A DNA stretch of 64,000 bases from the NCBI RefSeq assembly GCF_963678635.1, contig NC_087068.1, positions 46,827,785 through 46,891,784 on the forward strand. Direction: 5' to 3'. The DNA is from Symsagittifera roscoffensis. Taxonomy: Eukaryota > Xenacoelomorpha > Acoela > Convolutidae. The notes beneath the pieces are model-generated. The model saw only the letters and a list, made by a program, of their open reading frames with translations, was not told the DNA's origin and made no database searches. A program made the position numbers and the translations under genes. Below are positions 22,128-32,400 of this stretch, piece by piece. Within the stretch, counting starts at the first letter, position 1, and every line of letters starts with the position of its first letter.

Positions 22128-24733
22128 AATTATTAATTTTTCTCCAAACCCTTTTTCTAATAACCTCAAATCAAAATATAAACCCTTCCCCTCGTACAGG
22201 ACCACAAGATTTATTAGTAACACATTACGATTGCGAAGAAAATGAACAAAAAACACTACATAAATATGCAATCAATCAAGTATCACAATGTGAAACAGAA
22301 CCACAAGCTATAGAAACCACAGATATAATAGCAACACTCTATTCAAAAGCCCGAGCAACAACAGTTACAGGTTATAAATTCACAGCAACATTTTCCGAAA
22401 AGAAAGTACATTGTTCACAAGTCTCGAACGGAAACAAAAACCGACTTGACCATGAATCATTCTACCAAAGTAATATAGAACGTCTTTTACATCTCAATCC
22501 CGACGATTGTAAAAATGAATTACTTAGACTAAACATCACAAAAAATAAAAACTCCCAAAGAAAATTAGTTAATTTTCAAGTTTTTTCAGACTCTGTACAT
22601 CAATCACAACTTGAAAGACACCAAGGACATATAAAACTAGACGAAAAATACCCGTATAACGGCGCACACGGACGATTAACCTATGACCTACACGATAAAC
22701 ATTGGATACCACACATTGGTATAAATAACCCATCAAACTGCAAAGCAGACACGAAAAATAAAGGATACCAAGAAATAATGTTTTTCGATTGGAAAATACA
22801 ACTCGAAAAAATACAACTCACACGAGATTTATCTGATAATACAATGATCTATCAAGGAATCCGACTACCTTGTAAAAATGATCAAGGATATTGCGACCCT
22901 ACAACGAGAACACAAGCAACAATTGTTTGGTTCCCCGAAGACACATGTACAACATTTCAAGTAGCAAAAATACACGCTCGTATGATAAAATTTCACGAAA
23001 AATATTTCATACAATCAATTCCATATGAACAAGTCCATCCATCACGCAAACTAAGTTCCGATTTTCGAAACATAGACAATATAGAAAATAAATTGACACG
23101 TTTTCAAATATATCAAGAAACAGAACTTGCATGTAAATACAGGAATCCACTTCACAGAACACAATACTCTGAAATATTAGTTGAATATGAAAAAGGATTC
23201 GACATGACCACTGGTAAAGTAAAAATCGACCCATACGCCACAGGTCATCCTCTAAACGAAGGAACATCCTATATACCAGTTAATTTTGAAAAAAGCAACG
23301 GACAACCTGGTGGACATCTAAAACCTTATGACACCAGAAGCACACGCTTACAAGAATTATCACTAATGAATACTACATATTTTGGTAATATCCACTATGA
23401 TATTCATTTGGATATGAAACTAGACTATACAATTAGCCGCATTTTTCAAGAAATGTCACTCTCCGAATTAGAAACACTACATCAACTATGCGAATTAGAA
23501 CGAACACAAATACTACAATCACTTGCACTAGCAGTATTAAAAATACCCTACGCAGGATATTTATTATCAGGAAATAGATCAAATTTTTTAGACTACGAAG
23601 GAAACATCTTATGGTTTTATACTTGTACTAAAAAAGTATCACCACTATACGTTTTTGAAGATAAACGATGTTATAAAAGAATCCCTATCTTTTATAAGAA
23701 TAAAGTACATTTCGTGGATACACTTTCACGAAGAACATATTTCTGGGATACCGCAGTCCCATGTGGATCAGAAAATAGCCACAATGTAGTACAACTAAAC
23801 CCTGATGAAAACAAATATTATCTTCTCACTCCATATCCCACATTAATGCAATCACTCAAAAAATTTTCACCAGAAAGCATTCGCGCTATTGCTCGAAACC
23901 CAAATATAGACTTACAATCAATAGGAATCTATTCAAAATCAGATATTCAACATCACATTAGAACACAACAATTCCAAGAATTATTAACACAAATGGACAC
24001 TATACAAAGACAATCAATAGACCAAAACTTACGCAAACTTGCAGAAACCGCAGGATTTGCCGATATCTACACGCAAGACTATAGCGGATATTTTAAAGAC
24101 ATAAAAGATTATATATATCTAAACGGCGAAAAATACCGTCCCCAAGATATATCACCAATTAACATTTTTAGCTTTGTTACACTCAAAAATGAGATCCTAG
24201 ATTTTCTAGGATGGCCCTACTACATCTTAGAAAAATTGACTATTTTATACGCAATGTTTAACTTTATTGGATTTCTTTTCTCACTCTTAAAAGGAATCTA
24301 CAATACATGTGCTATACACACACAAGTAAACAGACAAGCAAGCGTAGCACGCATACTCTTTGCAGGATTTTTTGGAATTTTTTCTACATCTATAAACAAA
24401 ATTCTTTTAGACGCACAAATAAAAGAATATAACACAAAAATAACAACACGACAAAATACATACGACGAAGAACATAACAATGTCGACACACAGCCAACGG
24501 CACCACAATTACCACCCCTACCAAATAACCATCCACTATCCCTAGCCCCGCGAAATTTTAGAAATTTAGCAATCACACATAATCCAAATTTTAGACTCAC
24601 CACATCACAAAGTCCCGTCCAACATATAATGACACATCCATCACAAGATGATAATACTTATGAACAAATTATTGAACAGCCCCATACCACCGCTTTTCAA
24701 TCTCAAAATAATAATTTTTTTAGCCCACGATGA
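22115..24733 (+). CDS. env: Envelope-like transmembrane glycoprotein, 872 aa
   Basis: The position after integrase, the size and the topology indicate an envelope protein. Residues 1-17 are a hydrophobic leader (LKLLIFLQTLFLI) like a signal peptide. A long ectodomain follows with numerous paired cysteines and several N-glycosylation sequons (for example NITK, NNTM-type and NRSN sites). Two hydrophobic segments lie near 705-735 and 742-765, followed by a Pro/Gln/Asn-rich tail of about 100 residues. A Cys-rich ectodomain core around residues 450-600 includes the spaced motifs LLSGNRSN, CYKRIP, FVDTLSRR and AVPC. That spacing reminds me of glycoproteins that other LTR elements captured from negative-strand viruses, but I cannot test it. 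I see no obvious furin site and no clear fusion peptide. The stop overlaps the next ATG as ATGA. Intact. Confidence 0.75.
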   Translation: MYILKLLIFLQTLFLITSNQNINPSPRTGPQDLLVTHYDCEENEQKTLHKYAINQVSQCETEPQAIETTDIIATLYSKARATTVTGYKFTATFSEKKVHCSQVSNGNKNRLDHESFYQSNIERLLHLNPDDCKNELLRLNITKNKNSQRKLVNFQVFSDSVHQSQLERHQGHIKLDEKYPYNGAHGRLTYDLHDKHWIPHIGINNPSNCKADTKNKGYQEIMFFDWKIQLEKIQLTRDLSDNTMIYQGIRLPCKNDQGYCDPTTRTQATIVWFPEDTCTTFQVAKIHARMIKFHEKYFIQSIPYEQVHPSRKLSSDFRNIDNIENKLTRFQIYQETELACKYRNPLHRTQYSEILVEYEKGFDMTTGKVKIDPYATGHPLNEGTSYIPVNFEKSNGQPGGHLKPYDTRSTRLQELSLMNTTYFGNIHYDIHLDMKLDYTISRIFQEMSLSELETLHQLCELERTQILQSLALAVLKIPYAGYLLSGNRSNFLDYEGNILWFYTCTKKVSPLYVFEDKRCYKRIPIFYKNKVHFVDTLSRRTYFWDTAVPCGSENSHNVVQLNPDENKYYLLTPYPTLMQSLKKFSPESIRAIARNPNIDLQSIGIYSKSDIQHHIRTQQFQELLTQMDTIQRQSIDQNLRKLAETAGFADIYTQDYSGYFKDIKDYIYLNGEKYRPQDISPINIFSFVTLKNEILDFLGWPYYILEKLTILYAMFNFIGFLFSLLKGIYNTCAIHTQVNRQASVARILFAGFFGIFSTSINKILLDAQIKEYNTKITTRQNTYDEEHNNVDTQPTAPQLPPLPNNHPLSLAPRNFRNLAITHNPNFRLTTSQSPVQHIMTHPSQDDNTYEQIIEQPHTTAFQSQNNNFFSPR

Positions 24734-26523
24734 GCCGCCAACTTGGATCACTCCATCGATCAAATTCCCATCCAACCAACCTTACCTCTTCAATCCCAAT
24801 AATACCACTTTTTGCTTTTCCGCCACCCGATTTTCCATCTAGCAATGTAACATCAGGCATGAATTCCGACACTAACTCACAAATTTCAGTTTTATACTCC
24901 ATTTCACAGCTAAATAACCCGAATATTGAAACCCCCGACGAATTTGCCGACTCAGAACCATCTCCATCCAATAATTTCCATAACCCTTCTCATTTTTCTC
25001 AACCTCCTTTTCAACCCATATTGTCAAATAACCCTGACCCCATCACTCCTACACCCTCTTATGCTTCCCAAGTTACCCCAACCTACTCCTCATACCATTC
25101 TGACCAATCATCTCCAGACACCCCCCGAATCTCCCCAGAGCTAGACAATTTTATTACCCTCCAACAACAACCCTACCACCTTAACACCCCGACCATAAAC
25201 CAAATCTCCTCCACTACCAATTCATCCAATCCCCCTACACCCTCTTCAAATTATACCGAATCATTAGCACCATCATCCACATCAACTGAATCCTCACTCA
25301 ACACTAATAGAGCTTACCGCACTTTTAAAAGAAAGTTCCCCAACCACCCTTTCCCAGCAAAACCAGGAACAGCCCGTGAATACATCAACCACCCCCAACA
25401 TACTAACACTAGAGAATTTTTAGCCATCACTTTACCCTCATTTCCACAATACACCTTAAACACCCCTCATGACGCTAACGAAACACGCAACTTTGTAGAC
25501 GAATACGTTTTAATGCCCACTCTCTCTTGGACCTCATACTATCATTTCACTAACCCTCTTTGCTTACCTTTAACTAACACATCCATCGATATAGACCAAA
25601 ACAAAGACATGCTATATCGATTAACTACACCACTCACCGCTAGACAATTTACTTACGTTGGATATAAAAAATCACTAAAAATACACACTGCACCTAGAGC
25701 TAACGAATACACACTAGAATACTATGATCACAACATCATCAGAGCTAACCAAGATCAATTCTTAGACGACGATCGCTTCGCTAACCCACAAATCACCGAG
25801 AAATTTTTCATCAAGACACCATATGTATTTACACTAAACATCTTCGACCGAAAGTTTGATCACATTATTTCAGAAGCACTAACAAGCACACAAGCGTACG
25901 AAAGTTTTAAAGAACGCTTCCAAATCTTTTCACTAACCTTTCATTTCCTTGCACCACACGAAAGAGATCTACACTGCTCACACGATATTATGTTGCGAAC
26001 TAAACAAACACATACATACAGTTACTATCGTTTCATCCAAAATCACTTTGACCTCCACACACCCTCTAGACAACCACACCATCGCTTTCAATTCATCAAT
26101 TCAAAATACACTTCACCGTATTTCCTAAATTTCACATATTGTATTAAAGACACTAACCTTCATGGTATTCTTCGTAATTATGACCCCATAACCCAAATGT
26201 ACATTTTCTGCCCCATCACCAAGACCTTCAACGCAGAAGAATCCCGACCCTTCCTTATCCCGCACGAGTTTGTACAGCCTATAGAGATCCCAATTTTAGA
26301 ATTCATCCACAACACTAAATTTAACCACAAATTATATAACTTAATCCAAAACACACCTTATGAGTTTGCAGTAGGCACTGAAGAACTAACCACTATTAAG
26401 GCACTTCAATTGCTTTGGCCACTGCTTCAAACTAAAAATATCATCCGCATCTTAGCTAAACTACTAACAACTTCAGAACTAATTCACGATATCTTCCCCC
26501 ACGGTTTTTTCCCCGACGACTAA
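24730..26523 (+). CDS. 597-aa protein of unknown function after env
   Basis: It begins in the ATGA overlap with env and is intact. Residues 1-200 are low-complexity, rich in Pro, Ser, Thr and Asn. Residues about 205-597 look like a folded domain, rich in aromatics and His, with charged and hydrophobic residues mixed. There is no signal peptide, membrane span, zinc finger or nuclease motif that I recognise. A disordered N-terminus and folded C-terminus resemble many viral accessory or matrix-like proteins, but this is analogy only. A last gene of this size after env is not part of the usual Ty3/gypsy plan. A strong splice-donor sequence, CAGGTAAGT, begins one base after its stop. Confidence 0.8.
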   Translation: MSRQLGSLHRSNSHPTNLTSSIPIIPLFAFPPPDFPSSNVTSGMNSDTNSQISVLYSISQLNNPNIETPDEFADSEPSPSNNFHNPSHFSQPPFQPILSNNPDPITPTPSYASQVTPTYSSYHSDQSSPDTPRISPELDNFITLQQQPYHLNTPTINQISSTTNSSNPPTPSSNYTESLAPSSTSTESSLNTNRAYRTFKRKFPNHPFPAKPGTAREYINHPQHTNTREFLAITLPSFPQYTLNTPHDANETRNFVDEYVLMPTLSWTSYYHFTNPLCLPLTNTSIDIDQNKDMLYRLTTPLTARQFTYVGYKKSLKIHTAPRANEYTLEYYDHNIIRANQDQFLDDDRFANPQITEKFFIKTPYVFTLNIFDRKFDHIISEALTSTQAYESFKERFQIFSLTFHFLAPHERDLHCSHDIMLRTKQTHTYSYYRFIQNHFDLHTPSRQPHHRFQFINSKYTSPYFLNFTYCIKDTNLHGILRNYDPITQMYIFCPITKTFNAEESRPFLIPHEFVQPIEIPILEFIHNTKFNHKLYNLIQNTPYEFAVGTEELTTIKALQLLWPLLQTKNIIRILAKLLTTSELIHDIFPHGFFPDD

Positions 26524-28138
26524 CAGGTAAGTATGAATTAAATGAATATTACTAACTAATTAAAATATAGAAAAACTCACCATTCTTTATTCATGTTTTC
26601 TTTAGATTTTTAGCCTTCATCTTCAATCATCTGAAAAATTCACAAAAGAAAAATAAAAAATAGCAAACTTCTTCAAAACGGTTTAAGAACCTTTTAACTT
26701 TTGCACCAACAATTCAATAAATATAATACCAATGCAGTAAATTAATTTATAAAATTTTCCCCTAAAAAGCAGTAAATCTACATATGATGAAAATTTGTAT
26801 CTTAAAATTCCCCCATTACTAGCAGTAAATTTCCAAATTCTATGCAGTAAATTAATAAAATGCAATTGCAGTACTAACCTTTTGATATTTTCATTCATTC
26901 GCACAGAAATTCTATCCACACTCGCACAGCTCGCCCACGAAGAATTGTTTAAAATAATGAATTTCAGTTTCAAGTTTTCACACTCAACAACTCTAACAAA
27001 TAATAACAAGTTTCAAACTTTCCTTTAACCCGGTTGGAAAGGAATCATATACTAAACAAAACTAACCAACGCAGCTTACTAAATACCACAAATCATAAAA
27101 TAACAGCATGACTAAGAAAAGGAAACCAACGGTACCCAAACCGGATTAACCCAGTTTAAAACTGGATAATTTATTCTTTTGAAGACTATTACAAAGTCTT
27201 AGAAAGAAATAATAAAACACAAAAAAGTCGAAAGACAAACCCATAACACAAACAATTTGCTTTTTGGAAAAAGTACATAACCAACAAGACATAAGTAAGA
27301 CCACAACAAACCCAACATAAAACGTTGTCACATAACAGGACCCCTCACAAAAACCGCATGAAATCATACTCCCACACCTGGCCTAACCCACCAGGAAAGG
27401 ACGTCCTGAGCATGCTCTATAGCCGGCCTAACCCACCGCGCTACATCCACGCTTTGTGACCACACCTTTATTTTTAATAAGAGCTACTCAAGGGTGAGTA
27501 ACTCTTCAAAATAACCAAACTAAAACAAAAAGCTTTTGTGAAAACAACTAACTAAAATCATAATTAAAAAATATTAAATTAATAAAAGTTTTATAAAATG
27601 TAAAATCACATGATGCAATATATAGATCAGAATACAACACCAAGGACGAACATCAAAAGACAAGACGACCTCACTACACTCGAGAGAGAATGACCAACTA
27701 CAATCGATATGCCGCTCACAATCACAACTCAAAGGATTTAGAGTACGACTTGACTTCGCAGAAAAGGACTTCATTGAACTAGACCAATGACCACCTCGAT
27801 GTTCAAGTATACGTACAGATCCGAGTAGCCAGGCATCCCCTCCACGCACAACCTCCACGCCATTCCCGAGCTAGACCAAACACAAAAGAAGTTCTCTCCG
27901 AAGAACAGAAAAACCTGACATAGCCAACCATTCTGAAACCAGAATTGATGCTGTTGCAGAGACTCAGTCGTTGTCACAAGAAGAACACAACGTCTTGTGT
28001 CCTCAATTCCAGATCCCTGGAACTTCCTTAACAAAAAGGAAACAAAAGAAAAATGATGTTCGCCAAATACCAACGTCCATCATCCATCCTTGAACTACAA
28101 AAGAACTGTTCTAAAAAACTCTGTAAAACCCGGATGGG
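26524..28138 (+). other. 1.6-kb region between last ORF and 3' LTR
   Basis: No convincing forward frame. CAGGTAAGT at 26524-26532 is a near-ideal splice donor. TTTTCTTTAG ending at 26605 is a fair acceptor, giving a possible 79-base intron just past the last stop. The phrase GCAGTAAAT(T) recurs four times between 26734 and 26853. From about 27370 the base composition becomes less A-rich. Minus-strand frames of 60-100 codons occur (for example 27771-28073) but show no family features. The sequence before the 3' LTR (CGGATGGG) is only a weak polypurine tract. Confidence 0.5.
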
Positions 28139-28546
28139 TGGAACCTGATCTAAACTATATTTTATGATTGGATAAATTAAATGTTTTACCAATGTAAAGT
28201 ATTTAATATTAACCAATCATGATCCATCTAACTAACAACCCACTTATTTGTAAGTGCTGAAGTTACTTGTAATTTCAGCACCAGAGAGATTTGAATTTAA
28301 CTTAGAAATTAGTTGGACTCTCCCGAGCACTTCAGCAGCCGCAATAAACCAGTATACCCTAGATCTATTGAGCCTAGCAGAGACTAGTTAAACAACCTGA
28401 GACTAGATAGTATAAGAGTAAGATTAGGATCGGTATTAGACTAAGAAGTTGCACGAATCTATCCGGCCGAAAATAAGATAGCGTGACGAGCAGACGGTGT
28501 ACCCTATCCGAAATTACTCTATGAGTTACACTCCAGTCCTAACTCA
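28139..28546 (+). repeat. 3' LTR
   Basis: 408 bp, identical to the 5' LTR, ending in CA and followed by the GACT target duplication at 28547-28550. Confidence 0.97.
28343..28348 (+). terminator. AATAAA, candidate polyadenylation signal in 3' LTR
   Basis: The hexamer is present at the matching place in both LTRs and would direct 3'-end formation from the 3' copy. Assignment rests on the motif and position only. Confidence 0.4.
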
Positions 28547-28550
28547 GACT

Positions 28551-28994
28551 GCAGTTTAGTTTTTTTCTCAAATCGATTGCATAAATTGCTGAGCTAAGAT
28601 CAATTTGAATTCCTTACACAACAAATGGATTTGCTTTTTGAAAGGATCTCTTTATCTCTTTGTTAAGGCTGGCTCTTTCGTAAGTGATCGTTTGGTATAA
28701 CCATGGAGTTTCTATACATGCTTTGTTATTATTTAATAAGAAACTTCAAAAACGCTTATAAGAAGTAAGAGCTCTATTGAAATCAAAGTTCGGTTAGTCT
28801 GCTGAAAATACATTCGCTAAAGTGAGATGAACTGATCTAGTTCTTGAAACTAATAAAATGCTTTCATTGTTCCCACGAATCAAATCTCTTGAAATCTGGT
28901 TTAAAAACACAAATCGAAAATGTTTCAATTGGAAGCGATTATTGCATTACAAAACATAACATACAAAATTCTATTAATAAATAAAAATCATATA
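28551..28994. other. Unassigned AT-rich flank of the retroelement
   Basis: No gene or repeat recognised. It is presumably continuous with the sequence left of 9641 before the insertion. Confidence 0.4.
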
Positions 28995-29002
28995 CAACTG
29001 AT

Positions 29003-29435
29003 CAGTAGCGGATTTAGGGGGGGGGGGGGGCGGACGCCCCTCCGCCCTCAGGGATTCGACACCCTGCCGACCCCAAGGGTTCCCCCTTAGAACTATTTTG
29101 AGATATCCATATTTGGTGACGGACCCTAGAAATTTTCTAAAGGCGCCTTTGGCACCAATGTATACTTTTTTGAGGGAGAGCGCCCAAAAAGTGCCCAAAA
29201 ACGGCTTTTTTGACCTGTTTTTTTTCAAAAATTTGCCTGCCGCGCAGAAAACTTGCTCACGTTAGGGCCTTTATAGTGGTTTGGGAGAGCTCAGAAAATC
29301 AATTTGATCGACCTAAAAAAAGGTAGTCTAAATTATTGAAAATTTTTTGAAAATCCACCCCCCTTACAACACCACCCCCCCCCCCCATCCACCCCCCCCA
29401 CCCCCACCCTCGAGAAAATCGTAGATCCGCCCTTG
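29003..29435 (-). mobile_element. hAT-type MITE with perfect 8-bp target duplication
   Basis: The ends are CAGTAGCGGATTTAGG and, inverted, ...GATCCGCCCTTG. CAACTGAT flanks both sides (28995-29002 and 29436-29443). An 8-bp duplication and CAGGGGCGGAT-like ends are typical of hAT-superfamily non-autonomous elements. Internal text (GCGCCTTTGGC, TTCGACACCCTGCCGACC) matches the copies at 36471, 41625, 47189 and 62660. It lies just past the 3' end of the lectin gene. Confidence 0.88.
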
Positions 29436-29457
29436 CAACTGATTCGTACAATTTTGG

Positions 29458-32400
29458 TTACCAGAAGCTCAATTTGAGAAAATCAAAGCTATGTTTGTCC
29501 AGCTCAATTAAAGTTTCAAACCGAGCTCCACAGGAAGTTGAAGAATAAGTTCCGTCGGATAGAAGCACCAAACACATTTTTCGGTCAACCGTCTCGTCGG
29601 CCATGTGAGCGTGAATCGCTTCTTTCTCTGATGGGTTGAGCTTTACTAAACCTCCGCCATAAAGCCACTCAAATGTATTTCCGAGACGCATGGCGCTTGC
29701 ACCAACAAAAACACCGGCCCTTGGCTTGATTTTGTTCTTCACAATATCTTTCTCTTTTTCATTAAGTACAGCAACTTTCAAGTCATTGCCTCGTAAAAAA
29801 TCTATCGATGTCTCAAAATTAGGCTAAAACATATGAAACAACTACCCAAAATAATAACCAAAAATCAAGACTGATAACCAAAAATGATATCCGGCACTTT
29901 CCCATTGTAGCGTACCAGAAAAATATTGCCGCCAATAAAATTTAAATCATTCTCTAATAGGGCTACAATTTTTTTTACCGGGCTAGTTGGCTAAAAAAAA
30001 GGAAAGCCAAACACCTACCTCCTCCCAAATGAACTAAAAAAAACTGAATAGTTTTCCACGTCGACATCGCTTCCACGAATAAATTGATTCATACACTCTC
30101 TATTTCCATTTACAAATTTTTGTTTGTACATTTTCATTTTTAATGAAATAGCGCTTCTATTTGTACTCTTTCGTTGCAAGCCAACACATTCATTTTTTAA
30201 TCCGATACTTGATTAAGTTTCAGGGCAAAAATGACCTCAATTTGGGAAAAACGATAAGAAACAAGACTCCACTTTTAACAGCCGGACCAAAACTTACACT
30301 TAATGCAGCGAAACATCTTTCCTTGCCATTGTCGCCAATGCAGAAGAAGGATCTGTAGTGGTTCAAATAAGTCCCGTAAGTCCCCTCAAAAGAAGCAGCC
30401 ACTTCCTGCTTCTTCAGCTTGGGAGGGGTGAATGTACAGATACTTGGACTCGCCTCTCTGCAGCTCACAGCAGCCCAATCGATTTGCAAGTCGGAATGTG
30501 AAACTAAAATTTATAAAATTATGATTAAGAAAACGTCGCAATTATTTCTGATAAATGCTTTTTAACCGTTTCTATTTACGAAAAGCTTTAATAATTTATT
30601 CTGTCGTGAGGTGAAAATACGAAACTAACTTTTCAATCATTTTGATTTTTTTCTTGAAAAATTTTAAAAAGCTTTTTCGATTAGTGTGTTTGAATTGCTG
30701 ACAGCAAAAAGCACATTTAGCGCTGCCAACAATTCCCAAATGGTATGAAAGTTAATAGTGAATAAAGTTTCTTAAATCTATAACCAATTTTTTTAGCATA
30801 AGGTCAACACAACTGATACACAACACAACATACGCTGTCTTACCATCCAGGTCACATCAACACTAATAAAAAAAAAGATGTCCTTTAGTTTTCGGCGATA
30901 CACTTCTCCGATCTCAGTGGAAATCCTACGTAAACCTTGTTATGCAAAAAAATGTCTACCTTCAGGTGGTTTTTTTTTTTCACATCAAACACTTTCCAGT
31001 TTTTAGAACTCTACGAAACTAAAAAAAAACATACCACACTTCATTTTTGACCGAGTTATAACTATCTGTAATGTTTAAAACTTACTGTTATGTACATATA
31101 TGATTATAGAGAAAAAATCTCTTTGTTAAGATGACGAAATATCTTACATGACTGCGTAGCGAGACAGTTAAATGCACTTCGCATGCTCTCATTGTAGAAC
31201 CACCTCATGTCCTCGGGGGCCATACCATTGCCATTGTTGTCCCACTTCAGCTGTCCATAGCTATCTTCCATGTTTCCCAGTCCTATTTCGAGGAAAATGC
31301 GGCCCATTTTATCCGTTCCATCCAGAACAAATTGTTCCTCCTCTTTAGTTTTGATCACTGCCCGACTGGTTATTGCGTTGTTCAGGTTAAATCCAGTACT
31401 GCATCCATCTAAAAATACTTTTTTATTACTTTTTTTGGAAAAGATAGATGTATACCACCAGTGCACCAGTTTTTCCGAGCCAAATCAAACTATCAACAAA
31501 TCCGGATCTTGCATGGTTGCTGGAAGGGTTTTTAAATTTTTAGGTCAACAACATCAATTTTCGAAATCTATTACCAAACACTGAAATGAATAGTTTACCA
31601 AAGCTTTCAGCATCACAAAAAAAATCACGTCATTAAACTTTTTGAACCTTTTTAAAAAATCAGGCAAAAATATTGTTTTTTTTTGGCTATCCGCACCATC
31701 ACTCTTCAAATGGATTAGTTTGTTTTAGTGCTACGCGCACAGGAGTTCAATGAATAAAAATTAGTGAAAAAGTGAACCAAAAAATTGACAAAATAATTAT
31801 TTTCTAAGCCGAATTATTCTCGTTTTATCTGATGCAACGAGTATCAAGCCAAAAGCAACAGTTAAGTTTTATACCTTGTGCACTCTGCTTGAAGTTTCAA
31901 TCATAATTTGGGGAAAAATGATTTTAGTCTGTTATAAAAGATTGTAAACGATTGAAAGTGATTTTGGCAAATTGAAAAAAATGAAGATTTTAATTCATTT
32001 TTAATAGATTATCATGGGCTATTTTTGAATTAGAAACGGACAACAAAATCCAATATAATCAATTAATATTCTTAAAATTCCAGTGCGGGTAGTGGTGCCT
32101 TAGATGTCTTATCGTTCGTAAAGGGACACTAAGAGTGGCGAGGGGATGGCGGCCACATCTAAGCCTAGTCAGGCCTGGACTTTTTGAGAGATTATTGATG
32201 ACTTTACACATTTGTTTTCATTTGCTGTTTAGTTCAGTTGCTACGTCCTACGTTCCATAATTTTTTACATGTCACAAGATTTCATATTGTTTTTTTTTCT
32301 AGAATTTTCAGTATACAACCCTCCTAGATCAAAGATTGGATCGTAGAAGAATGGAGTTTTACCGCTTTCCTCGGTTTCTTATTGAAAATAGTTGATTATA

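Larger units (their letters stand above)
9645..28546 (+). mobile_element. Complete 18.9-kb Ty3/gypsy-type LTR retroelement
   Basis: The element is bounded by two 408-bp LTRs that read identically base for base, start TGGAACC and end CTAACTCA. GACT occurs directly outside both ends (9641-9644 and 28547-28550), a 4-bp target-site duplication. Inside are a TGG-initiated primer-binding site, a 1.2-kb leader, and forward frames for a small ORF, gag-protease-RT-RNase H, integrase, two membrane peptides, an ATG-less frame, an envelope-like protein and a 597-aa unknown. Gene order protease-RT-RNase H-integrase and the motifs place it with Ty3/gypsy. The length is well above the 5-10 kb usual for the family. 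The coding strand is strongly A-rich and G-poor, unlike the flanks. Identical LTRs and long intact frames imply a recent insertion. The one apparent break is a -1 frame offset before integrase. Confidence 0.97.

Noticed and set aside
27771-28073. Minus-strand 100-codon frame near the 3' LTR as an antisense gene
   Set aside because: No family features, no conserved start context, and one of several overlapping short frames. Kept only as a remark.
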